From Candidatus Levyibacteriota bacterium (lineage in GTDB: Bacteria > Patescibacteria > Microgenomatia > Levybacterales > UBA12049), in the NCBI GenBank assembly GCA_003173915.1, contig PPGL01000039.1, positions 1 through 7,863 on the forward strand: a DNA stretch of 7,863 bases, given 5' to 3'. Shown here one piece after another: positions 1-6,651 of this stretch (position 1 is the stretch's first letter; every line of letters begins with the position of its first letter). The notes under the pieces were generated by a model. The model was not told the origin of the DNA. It made no database searches and worked only from the letters and a program-made list of their open reading frames with translations. The translations under genes were made by a program, and so were the position numbers.

Positions 1-1761
1 GCTTCTCTTATTCCATTTGTCGCACATGATGAAGCAAACCGTGCACTCATGGGAACCCATATGCAATGCCAGGCTGTGCCACTTGTTCATCCAGAAAGTC
101 CAGTTGTTGGAACAGGCATGGAAGGAGTAATTGCAGAAATTATGGGTCGAGTTGTCCGTGCTCCATTTGATGGTATTGTGGCAAAAGTTGATGCAAATGG
201 AGTCTTAATAGAAGGGAAAGAACAAAAAGCTGGATTCCCAATCACTTCTTTTGAAAGGACTTCACAAGCAACATCATACACACAACGAGCAAAAGTAACG
301 TTAGGACAAAAGGTGAAAAAGGGAGATATTCTTATTGATGGACCAGCAGCACAAAATGGAGAACTCGCTCTGGGACAAAATCTTCTGATTGCTTACACAT
401 CCTTTGAAGGACTTGGATACGAAGATGCTATTGTTATTTCTGACAAACTCGTTAAAGAAGATAAATTAAGTTCTATCCATATTGAAAAATACGAAGCAGC
501 AGTTGTTGAAACCAAACTTGGACCCGAAGAAACAACTCGAGATATTCCAAATGTTTCTGAAGAAGACTTGGCCGATTTAGATGAAGACGGTGTAGTCGTT
601 GTTGGATCAGAAGTTGAGCCGGGTGCAATTTTGGTTGGAAAAATCGCTCCAAAGGGTGAAACAGAATTAACAGCTGAAGAAAGACTTCTTCGAGCAATCT
701 TTGGAGAACAAGCACGAGAAGTTCGCGATACAAGTCTTCGAATGCCACATGGAGAACGAGGAACAGTTGTTAATGTTCAAATTCTTGATCGCAAGAAAGG
801 TGACGAACTCGAACCAGGAACGCTTCGAAAAATTATTGTCGAAGTTGCACAATTTAGGCATGTAGTTGTTGGAGATAAATTAGCAGGACGACATGGAAAC
901 AAAGGTGTTATTTCAAAGATTCTTCCAGCAGCTGACATGCCATACCTTTCTGATGGAACTCCAGTTGATATTGTTATTCAGCCAATTTCCGTGCTTGCAC
1001 GTATGAATCTTGGACAGATTTTGGAAGCTCACTTAGGTCTTGCAGCTCAAAAGCTTGGACAAAAAGTCGCAGTGCCAGTTTTTGAAAACATTTCCGAAGA
1101 CAGAATGGTGGAACTTCTCAAAGAAGCAGGCCTTCCAGTCAATGGAAAACAACTTCTGTATGATGGTCGAACAGGTTTGCCATTTGAAAATCCTGTTGTT
1201 GTTGGAATTGAATATATGATGAAGCTTATTCACATGGTTGAAGACAAAGCACATGCTCGTTCAACCGGTCCATACTCTCTTGTTACCCAGCAACCTCTTG
1301 GTGGAAAAGCACAAATGGGAGGACAAAGACTTGGAGAAATGGAAGTATGGGCACTTGAATCACACCGTGCACGATATATTTTACAAGAAATGTTGACAAT
1401 TAAATCAGATGACGTTGTCGGCAGAAGTAAAGCATTTGAAGCAATGGTTAAAGGAACAGATATTCCAACACCAACCGTACCAGAATCTTTCCACGTTTTG
1501 GTTAAAGAATTACAAGCTTTAGGTATTAATATTAAGCCAATGGGAGCAGCTATCGCAACAGATGATTCTGCCACGCCAACAATCGCAGCAAGTTTGCCAA
1601 CTGTTCCAACAGATGATCCTGCCATCACAGAATCAACAGATGAAGCAAAAGAAGAAACAGAAGGAAAAGAAGCAGAAGAAGAAATGGGAGCAGAAGAAAT
1701 GGTCTCCCAAGAGGATGAAAAAAATGTTACAATAGAAAGCTCAGAGGAGGAGAAAGAATAA
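1..1761 (+). CDS. rpoB: RNA polymerase beta subunit, 3' part (5' end outside window)
   Basis: This is the C-terminal 586 residues of RpoB, which with beta' forms the catalytic core of RNA polymerase. The frame is open from base 1, so the ATG at 49 is internal (MG of ALMG), not a start. Landmarks by window residue: NRALMG at 13-18, the catalytic-neighbourhood acidic pair in YEDA (E141, D142, equivalent to E. coli E813/D814), [38 protein letters not shown] at about 291-302 (K293 = E. coli K1073), [16 protein letters not shown] (His of E. coli H1237), and [14 protein letters not shown] near the end. Oddities: Cys23 replaces the rifampicin-pocket Arg687, and Phe285 replaces the nearly invariant Lys1065. 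The segment before YEDA is divergent. A tail of about 71 residues (from 1546), roughly one third acidic, follows the point where the family normally ends. The stop TAA lies 4 nt before rpoC, indicating co-transcription. Identity is certain; the substitutions were read directly from the codons. Confidence 0.98.
   Translation, partial: ASLIPFVAHDEANRALMGTHMQCQAVPLVHPESPVVGTGMEGVIAEIMGRVVRAPFDGIVAKVDANGVLIEGKEQKAGFPITSFERTSQATSYTQRAKVTLGQKVKKGDILIDGPAAQNGELALGQNLLIAYTSFEGLGYEDAIVISDKLVKEDKLSSIHIEKYEAAVVETKLGPEETTRDIPNVSEEDLADLDEDGVVVVGSEVEPGAILVGKIAPKGETELTAEERLLRAIFGEQAREVRDTSLRMPHGERGTVVNVQILDRKKGDELEPGTLRKIIVEVAQFRHVVVGDKLAGRHGNKGVISKILPAADMPYLSDGTPVDIVIQPISVLARMNLGQILEAHLGLAAQKLGQKVAVPVFENISEDRMVELLKEAGLPVNGKQLLYDGRTGLPFENPVVVGIEYMMKLIHMVEDKAHARSTGPYSLVTQQPLGGKAQMGGQRLGEMEVWALESHRARYILQEMLTIKSDDVVGRSKAFEAMVKGTDIPTPTVPESFHVLVKELQALGINIKPMGAAIATDDSATPTIAASLPTVPTDDPAITESTDEAKEETEGKEAEEEMGAEEMVSQEDEKNVTIESSEEEKE
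1744..1752 (+). promoter_or_regulatory. candidate Shine-Dalgarno for rpoC
   Basis: GAGGAGGAG lies inside the last codons of rpoB and complements the usual anti-SD (CCUCC). Its end is about 13 nt from the rpoC ATG, longer than the usual 5-9 nt. It also encodes Glu-Glu-Glu of the acidic RpoB tail, so the match could be incidental. It is the only convincing SD-like sequence before any start codon in this window. Confidence 0.5.
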
Positions 1762-1765
1762 TTCT

Positions 1766-4700
1766 ATGGATAAGAAGCAAAAAAATCTTAAATTAATAGA
1801 CTTTAAGGCATTACAAATTTTACTTGCAGGTCGTGATGATGTGATGAACTGGTCATATGGCGAAGTCACCAAGCCAGAAACCATCAATTATCGTACCCTT
1901 CGACCAGAAAAAGATGGACTTTTTGATGAAAGAATTTTTGGACCAACAAAAGACTGGGAATGTTATTGTGGAAAATACAAAAGAATCAGATACAAAGGGA
2001 TTATTTGTGACAAATGTGGAGTTGAAGTAACACTTTCAAGAGTTCGACGTGAGAGAATGGGACATATCAAACTCGCAGCACCAGTTGCACACGTGTGGTT
2101 TTTCAAAGGAGCATCAAGTGCACTCTCAACGATGCTTGATGTTTCACAGAAAAATCTTGAATCCGTTATTTACTACGCATCTCATTTAGTTGTTAATGTA
2201 GATGAAGAAAAGAAAAAGCAAGCACTTGAAAACTTGGGTAAAAATATCGAAAAGAGAAAAACACTTCTTCTAGAAGAAAAAGATAAGGAAGAAGCGCGAC
2301 TGAAAAAGGAAACAGACGAAAAAACACGAGAGTCAGAAGAATCGGCAAGTAAGCCTGAACAAAAGAAACTTATCCGGGAAGAATTATCACTTTCTCTAAG
2401 GCAAAAATTAGCACGCCTATCTGAAAAAGCAGAAGCAGAATCCAAGAAAATTGATGAAATTGCAGATGCTTTGGGCAATCTTTTGAAAAGTCTTAAGATT
2501 TCCTCTGTTCTGTCTGAGGACGAATACTTTAAAGTCATGGAATATGACATTCCTGTCTTCTTTACTCTGAAAACTGGAGCAGAAGCAATTCTAGAACTCG
2601 TAGAAAAGCTTGATCTCTCCGAACTTATTGCAGGACTTCGAAAAGAACTTGAAAAAGCAACAGGGCAGAGATATCTCAAACTTATCAAAAGGCTTCGACT
2701 CCTTGAGGCAATGAAAAAAGCAGATATCAATCCAGAAGCAATGCTTATGGAAGTCTTGCCAGTTATTCCACCAGATCTTCGACCAATGGTTCAGCTTGCC
2801 GGTGGAAGATTTGCAACATCAGACTTAAATGATTTGTACAGACGCGTTATCAACAGAAATAGTCGCTTAAAGCATTTGATGAGTCTTGGTGCACCTGAAA
2901 TTATTCTCCGAAATGAAAAAAGAATGCTTCAAGAAGCAGTTGACTCTCTTATCGACGTATCACAGCGTGGAACACAAGTTGTCGCAAGTCCACTTCGTTC
3001 ATTATCAGACATGCTTCGAGGAAAACAAGGACGTTTCCGACAAAATTTACTCGGAAAACGTGTTGATTACTCTGGACGTTCTGTTATTGTTGTTGGACCA
3101 GACCTGAAGCTTAACGAATGTGGACTTCCAAAAGAAATGGCGCTTGAAATGTTTAAGCCATTTGTTCTTCGCGAAGTCATTGTTCGTGGTTTTGCTCCAA
3201 ATATTAAGAGCGCAAAGAGATTTATTGAAAAAAGATCACCTGAAGTGTTTGATATTCTTGAAGAAATCACACGAAATCACCCTGTCTTACTAAACCGTGC
3301 ACCAACACTTCATAAGCTTGGTATTCAGGCATTTTATCCAAAGCTCATTGAAGGAGCTGCAATTGCACTTCATCCATGTGTTTGTGCTGGTTACAACGCA
3401 GACTTTGATGGAGACCAGATGGCTGTTCATATTCCACTTTCTAAAAAAGCGCAAGAAGAAGCAATCGAGCTGATGATGCCACATCACAATTTACTCAAAC
3501 CAGCTGATGGAAGTCCAATTACTCTTCCAAACAAGGAAATGGCACTTGGTATTTTTTACCTCACAACTGTTAATGAAGAACTTCGACGAGAAGAACTTCC
3601 AGCATTTGCCTCTGCAAAAGAAGCATTCCTTGCATACGATCTTAAGAAAGTTGCTTTGAGGGAACCAATCATGGTTCGAGTCATGAACGGATCTAAGATG
3701 GAAACACTCGAAACAACTGTTGGACGACTTATGTTTAATGAAAGACTTCTTCCAGGAATGAAGTTTGTTAATGAAGGCGTTAAAGCATCAGGAATCAAGA
3801 AAATTATTACTAGTGCGCTTCTTTCTTATACGTCTGAGCAAGTTGCCGAACTTATTGACAGTATTAAAAGTCTTGGTTTCCACGGCGCAACAATGTCTGG
3901 AGTATCGGTCTCTGTTTTTGATAATGAAATGATTGAAGGAAAAGACGAAATGATTGACGAAGCAGAGAAAAAGATTGCAAAAATTGAAGATGAATACCAA
4001 AAAGGTCTTATTACACTTGATGAAAGAAAAAGACTTGCCAATGATGTCTGGCTTGAAACAACAGACAAGATGGCAGATCAAACATGGAAAAATCTTAAGC
4101 CAAGTAACATTACAAGATTCATTATCGATTCAGAAGGAGCACGTGCAGGAAAAGAACAGCTCAAGCAGCTTTCCGCAATGCGTGGACTTATTCTTGATCC
4201 TCTTGGAAAAATTGTTGAGCTTCCAATTAAATCAAACTTCCGTGAAGGACTTTCAATCTTTGAATACGTTGCATCTGCTCGTGGATCTCGAAAAGGACTG
4301 ACAGACTCTGCTTTGAAAACAGCAAACGCAGGATATTTGACTCGACGTTTGGTTGATGTCTCTCATGACGTATTGGTCCGAATGGATGATTGTGGCACAA
4401 CTGAGGGAATTATTGTTAGAGAAGAATCCGATCGAACAGCATCTTTTGCAGATAGAATTATCGGAAGACTTTCCTTACAAAAAGTTACTTCCAAAGAAGA
4501 TAAAAAAGTTTTAATTGATGTAAATCAACTTATCACTCCAGAGCTTGCAAAAGACTTAGCAGAAGAAGGAATCAACGAGCTTGTTGTCAGATCTCCTCTT
4601 ACCTGTAAAGTACGAGAAGGTGTTTGTGCAAACTGTTATGGATGGGATTTTGCGACAAAGCAAATTGTTGATATGGGAGTGCCAGTTGGGGTTGTCGCAG

Positions 4701-5485
4701 CACAATCAATTGGAGAACCAGGAACTCAGCTTACCATGCGTGTCCGTCATTTCGGAGGAGTTGTTATGAGTGACGTGACGCAAGGTCTACCAAGAGTGGA
4801 AGAGCTTTTTGAAATGCGAACACCAAAAAATCTTTCTTCAATTTCTCAAATTACCGGTAAAGTAAAAGTCGAACAAACAGAAGATGGATACAAAATTACC
4901 GTCAAGAATACAAAAGTTGAGCCAATGGAAGTACAAGAATATTTTGTTCCTATGGCATCTGAGCTGAATGTAAAAGATGGGGATGAAGTTGTTGCAGGAA
5001 CGCCATTTGCAAAAGGATACCTTGATCCAAAAGAAATTCTTAAAATTTCCGGAATCGAAGCAACACAAAAATATGTGTTAACCGAAGTACAAAAAGTGTA
5101 TGAATCACAAGGTATTGTGATTAATGACAAGCATTTTGAAACAGTTCTTCGAAAAATGTCTGATAAAGTTGTTGTTGAGACAATAGGAGATACTCCTCTT
5201 ATTCCAGGAGACTTTGTTACAAAGACTCGTTTTGAAGAGGTTAATGCTGAAACTCTAGCACAAGGCGGGGAACCAGCAACTGGTCGACAAGTTATGCTTG
5301 GCGTAACTAAAGCAGCTCTCTTCTCAGACTCATGGCTTTCTGCAGCTTCATTCCAAGAAACAACACGTGTTCTCACAGAAGCAGCTTTGGAAGGTAGAGT
5401 AGACAAGCTGTTAGGTTTGAAAGAAAATGTTATTATTGGAAGGTTAATCCCAGTTGATGGACAGGGAAGCCAGGATCAGGTATAA
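1766..5485 (+). CDS. rpoC: RNA polymerase beta' subunit
   Basis: Complete 1239-residue beta' subunit, which supplies the catalytic Mg-binding aspartates of RNA polymerase. N-terminal zinc-binding domain: C66, C68, C81, C84. Residues about 147-247 form a strongly charged, probably coiled-coil insertion before the conserved SEDEY...GAEAI segment. Then come PVIPPDLRPMVQLAGGRFATSDLNDLYRRVINRN, GKQGRFRQNLLGKRVDYSGRSV, NRAPTLHKLGIQAF, and the active site NADFDGDQM (D546, D548, D550). The F-loop region (788-807) has one extra residue. The bridge helix is near 832-862, and the second zinc site is C876, C947, C954, C957. The trigger loop is GTQLTMRVRHFGG, with His995 kept but Val993 and Arg994 in place of the usual Thr-Phe. 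No SI3 insertion interrupts the trigger loop. The C-terminus has ASFQETTRVLTEAA and LLGLKENVIIGRLIP. The ATG at 1766 is the natural start, 4 nt after rpoB. TAA stop. The overlapping ORFs on the other strand are shadows. Confidence 0.99.
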   Translation: MDKKQKNLKLIDFKALQILLAGRDDVMNWSYGEVTKPETINYRTLRPEKDGLFDERIFGPTKDWECYCGKYKRIRYKGIICDKCGVEVTLSRVRRERMGHIKLAAPVAHVWFFKGASSALSTMLDVSQKNLESVIYYASHLVVNVDEEKKKQALENLGKNIEKRKTLLLEEKDKEEARLKKETDEKTRESEESASKPEQKKLIREELSLSLRQKLARLSEKAEAESKKIDEIADALGNLLKSLKISSVLSEDEYFKVMEYDIPVFFTLKTGAEAILELVEKLDLSELIAGLRKELEKATGQRYLKLIKRLRLLEAMKKADINPEAMLMEVLPVIPPDLRPMVQLAGGRFATSDLNDLYRRVINRNSRLKHLMSLGAPEIILRNEKRMLQEAVDSLIDVSQRGTQVVASPLRSLSDMLRGKQGRFRQNLLGKRVDYSGRSVIVVGPDLKLNECGLPKEMALEMFKPFVLREVIVRGFAPNIKSAKRFIEKRSPEVFDILEEITRNHPVLLNRAPTLHKLGIQAFYPKLIEGAAIALHPCVCAGYNADFDGDQMAVHIPLSKKAQEEAIELMMPHHNLLKPADGSPITLPNKEMALGIFYLTTVNEELRREELPAFASAKEAFLAYDLKKVALREPIMVRVMNGSKMETLETTVGRLMFNERLLPGMKFVNEGVKASGIKKIITSALLSYTSEQVAELIDSIKSLGFHGATMSGVSVSVFDNEMIEGKDEMIDEAEKKIAKIEDEYQKGLITLDERKRLANDVWLETTDKMADQTWKNLKPSNITRFIIDSEGARAGKEQLKQLSAMRGLILDPLGKIVELPIKSNFREGLSIFEYVASARGSRKGLTDSALKTANAGYLTRRLVDVSHDVLVRMDDCGTTEGIIVREESDRTASFADRIIGRLSLQKVTSKEDKKVLIDVNQLITPELAKDLAEEGINELVVRSPLTCKVREGVCANCYGWDFATKQIVDMGVPVGVVAAQSIGEPGTQLTMRVRHFGGVVMSDVTQGLPRVEELFEMRTPKNLSSISQITGKVKVEQTEDGYKITVKNTKVEPMEVQEYFVPMASELNVKDGDEVVAGTPFAKGYLDPKEILKISGIEATQKYVLTEVQKVYESQGIVINDKHFETVLRKMSDKVVVETIGDTPLIPGDFVTKTRFEEVNAETLAQGGEPATGRQVMLGVTKAALFSDSWLSAASFQETTRVLTEAALEGRVDKLLGLKENVIIGRLIPVDGQGSQDQV
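2204..2506 (+). other. charged coiled-coil insertion in beta' (residues ~147-247)
   Basis: After YYASHLVVNVD the protein enters a long Lys/Glu/Arg-rich stretch containing runs such as EEKKKQALENLGKNIEKRK and LEEKDKEEARLKKETDEK, before rejoining the family at SEDEYFKVMEYDIP. In E. coli and Bacillus the corresponding linker is only about 15-20 residues, so the net insertion is roughly 80-90 residues. Composition and spacing of Leu/Ile/Ala suggest a helical hairpin. Its position in the N-terminal part of beta', before the conserved clamp core, is inferred by alignment from memory. Confidence 0.75.
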
Positions 5486-5486
5486 T
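5458..5486 (+). promoter_or_regulatory. candidate sigma70-type promoter for rpsL-rpsG
   Basis: A -35-like TGGACA (5458-5463, one mismatch to TTGACA) and a perfect -10 TATAAT (5481-5486) are separated by exactly 17 nt. They sit in the last codons and stop of rpoC. The predicted transcription start near 5493 gives a leader of about 68 nt before rpsL, most of it the periodic inverted repeat. This would let rpsL-rpsG be transcribed independently of rpoBC. No TG extended element is present. Confidence 0.6.
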
Positions 5487-5491
5487 ATAAG

Positions 5492-5548
5492 CTCAAAGTG
5501 CAAATCTCAAATTGCAAAACTTTTGAATTTTGACTTTTGAGTTTTGCA
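5492..5548 (+). repeat. heptanucleotide-periodic inverted repeat
   Basis: The left arm is four heptamers read as CTCAAAG, TGCAAAT, CTCAAAT, TGCAAAA (5492-5519), equally a 14-nt tandem repeat with 12 of 14 positions identical. After C5520 the right arm is TTTTGAA, TTTTGAC, TTTTGAG, TTTTGCA (5521-5548), then seven T. The reverse complement of the left arm is the same kind of heptamer, (A/C/T)TTTG(CA/AG), so the arms can pair in several registers 7 nt apart. It looks like an intergenic repeat-family member. I remember similar TTTTGAATTTTG-type repeats from uncultured-bacterium genomes but cannot verify this here. Confidence 0.8.
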
Positions 5549-5555
5549 TTTTTTT
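5513..5555 (+). terminator. intrinsic terminator or leader hairpin between rpoC and rpsL
   Basis: TGCAAAACT (5513-5521) pairs perfectly with AGTTTTGCA (5540-5548), a 9-bp stem with an 18-nt loop, immediately followed by seven T (5549-5555). This is the form of a rho-independent terminator, though the stem is AT-rich and thus weak. It ends 5 nt before the rpsL ATG, so it may end rpoBC transcription, act as an attenuator of a transcript begun near 5493, or simply be the stem of the repeat. Confidence 0.55.
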
Positions 5556-5560
5556 ATTAT

Positions 5561-6007
5561 ATGCCAACACTATCACAATTAACACGAAAAGGACGAGGAA
5601 GTAAAACAAAGAAAATTCGAGCAACGGGTTTGCGACGTTTTTTTAATGCAAAAGATCGCGTCTATAAGCAAATTTCTGCTCCTCAAAAAAGAGGAGTTGT
5701 TACTTTGGTTAAGACCATGACACCAAAAAAACCAAACTCAGCTCTTCGAAAGGTTGCTCGTGTCAAACTTTCCAATAGAACAGAAGTCACTGCATACATT
5801 CAAGGAGTCGGACATTCTCTTTCTGAGCACGGTATCGTCTTAGTAAGAGGCGGTCGTGTAAAAGATCTTCCAGGTGTAAAATATCATATTGTTCGAGGAA
5901 AATTTGATTTACAAGGCGTACAAGGAAGAAATACATCACGAAGTAAGTATGGAGCCAAAAAAGGAGCAGGAGGAGGAGCAAAAGCTGGGGCACCAGCAGC
6001 AAAATAG
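5561..6007 (+). CDS. rpsL: 30S ribosomal protein S12
   Basis: Complete S12 of 148 residues (E. coli: 124). S12 lies at the decoding centre of the 30S subunit and governs accuracy. The ATG at 5561 gives the conserved N-terminus [15 protein letters not shown] 24 nt upstream in frame would add residues outside the family. Landmarks: PQKRG at 41-45, [15 protein letters not shown] with K56 (E. coli K43, the streptomycin-site lysine), and [17 protein letters not shown] with K101 and D102 (the D102 equivalent is the methylthiolated Asp in E. coli). Ends with SRSKYGAKK. The streptomycin-site residues are wild-type. Oddities: a 13-residue insertion around 21-40 ([17 protein letters not shown]) replaces the short APALQGC-type segment. 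The loop normally PGEGHNLQEHS reads [11 protein letters not shown], and a Gly/Ala/Lys tail follows KYGAKK. No SD precedes the start. The stop TAG is inside a hairpin before rpsG. Confidence 0.98.
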   Translation: MPTLSQLTRKGRGSKTKKIRATGLRRFFNAKDRVYKQISAPQKRGVVTLVKTMTPKKPNSALRKVARVKLSNRTEVTAYIQGVGHSLSEHGIVLVRGGRVKDLPGVKYHIVRGKFDLQGVQGRNTSRSKYGAKKGAGGGAKAGAPAAK

Positions 6008-6024
6008 CTATTAGCAAATAGCTA
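6005..6024 (+). promoter_or_regulatory. perfect hairpin over rpsL stop, before rpsG
   Basis: TAGCTATT (6005-6012) and AATAGCTA (6017-6024) form a perfect 8-bp stem with the 4-nt loop AGCA. The first three bases are the rpsL stop codon, and the stem ends 13 nt before the rpsG ATG. There is no T-tract after it, so it is not a terminator. In E. coli the S12-S7 intercistronic RNA binds S7 for feedback control. Position makes a similar role here plausible, but the sequence does not resemble that site and no binding evidence exists. Confidence 0.55.
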
Positions 6025-6037
6025 AGTAACAAATCTT

Positions 6038-6511
6038 ATGAGACACAAAAAAGCACCACGAAGAATAGTACAAGCAGACGCATTATACAACAACATGCTT
6101 GTTAGTAAGCTTATTAATAAGGTTATGAAAGATGGCAAAAAAACTGTTGCCCAAAAAGTTGTCTACGATGCATTTGAAGCACTTAAAGCAAAAGGACTTG
6201 ATCCTGTTGAAACCTTTGAAAAGGCTCTTTCAACAATCGCACCAAAAGTAGAGCTCAAAGCACGACGTATTGGAGGAGCAAATTATCAGGTACCAATTGA
6301 AGTAAGACCAGAACGTCGACATGCACTTGCAATCCGTTGGCTTCTCGAAGCAGTTCGAAATAGACCAAATACAGCATTCCATACAACAGCAGAAAAATTA
6401 GTTGCAGAAATTCTTGATGCAATCGATAACAAAGGAGAAGCAATCAAGAAAAGAGATAACACAATTCGTCAAGCAGAAGCAAACAAAGCATTCGCCCACT
6501 TTAGATGGTAG
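6038..6511 (+). CDS. rpsG: 30S ribosomal protein S7
   Basis: Complete S7 of 157 residues, the usual short bacterial length. S7 nucleates assembly of the 30S head by binding the 3' major domain of 16S rRNA and touches E-site tRNA. The start MRHKKAPRR is the expected basic N-terminus. Landmarks: KLINKVMKDGKKTVAQKVVYDAFE, ARRIGGANYQVPIEVRPERRHALAIRWL (the beta-hairpin and helix facing tRNA), and the closing IRQAEANKAFAHFRW, which fits the family end exactly. The segment RNRPNTAFHTTAEKL is about three residues longer than the common RKRKEKTMAERL form. It lies 30 nt after rpsL, with a hairpin between and no SD. In canonical str operons fusA and tuf follow; here a terminator does. The TAG stop overlaps the REP-like palindrome. 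Confidence 0.98.
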   Translation: MRHKKAPRRIVQADALYNNMLVSKLINKVMKDGKKTVAQKVVYDAFEALKAKGLDPVETFEKALSTIAPKVELKARRIGGANYQVPIEVRPERRHALAIRWLLEAVRNRPNTAFHTTAEKLVAEILDAIDNKGEAIKKRDNTIRQAEANKAFAHFRW

Positions 6512-6532
6512 TTCTGAGTTTGTCGAAGAACT
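6510..6532 (+). repeat. REP-like palindrome overlapping the rpsG stop
   Basis: AGTTCT (6510-6515) and AGAACT (6527-6532) are perfect reverse complements enclosing an 11-nt core. The inner sequence CTGAGTTTGTCGAAG matches a motif I recall as a widespread bacterial intergenic repeat (CTGAGCTTGTCGAAG-type). The family match is from memory only. The last two bases of the rpsG stop codon TAG are part of it. A third copy of AGTTCT at 6546-6551 can pair alternatively with 6527-6532. Confidence 0.6.
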
Positions 6533-6567
6533 TCCGCTGGTAAACAGTTCTTTCTAATAGATTTTTT

Positions 6568-6589
6568 GGCTCCTGAAAGGGAGTTTTTT
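6568..6589 (+). terminator. intrinsic terminator after rpsG
   Basis: CTCCT (6570-6574) pairs with GGGAG (6579-6583), including one terminal U-G pair, around a GAAA tetraloop. Flanking G-U pairs can extend it by one or two. Six T follow directly (6584-6589). This is the clearest rho-independent terminator in the window and marks the end of the rpsL-rpsG transcript. Confidence 0.75.
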
Positions 6590-6622
6590 ATTGGAAAAGT
6601 AGTTAAAATAAATCCTATATTA

Positions 6623-6651
6623 TTGATTTCTCCCTCGTTTTTTGCTATACT
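6623..6651 (+). promoter_or_regulatory. extended -10 promoter giving a leaderless mRNA
   Basis: TTGATT (6623-6628, 4 of 6 to the -35 consensus), a 17-nt spacer, then TATACT (6646-6651, 5 of 6) preceded by TGC at 6643-6645, which is the TGn extended -10 motif. The expected transcription start near 6658 is 2 nt before the ATG at 6660. The lack of any SD supports a leaderless transcript. Confidence 0.65.

Noticed and set aside
49..51. ATG as the start of rpoB
   Set aside because: The same frame is open from base 1 and encodes conserved RpoB residues ([13 protein letters not shown]), so this Met is internal.
2182..2730. 182-residue ORF on the minus strand inside rpoC
   Set aside because: Ser/Phe/Arg-rich low-complexity product that is a shadow of the Lys/Glu-rich rpoC codons; no family features.
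3954..4301. 115-residue + strand ORF in another frame of rpoC
   Set aside because: Out-of-frame shadow with Lys/Gln/Leu bias; rpoC is conserved throughout.
4846..5406. 186-residue ORF on the minus strand inside rpoC
   Set aside because: Opposes a fully conserved rpoC region, and the product lacks recognisable features or its own start signals.
5537..5560. TTG start extending S12 by eight residues
   Set aside because: The extra residues are translated from the repeat and T-tract and have no place in the family; MPTLSQL at 5561 is the conserved N-terminus.
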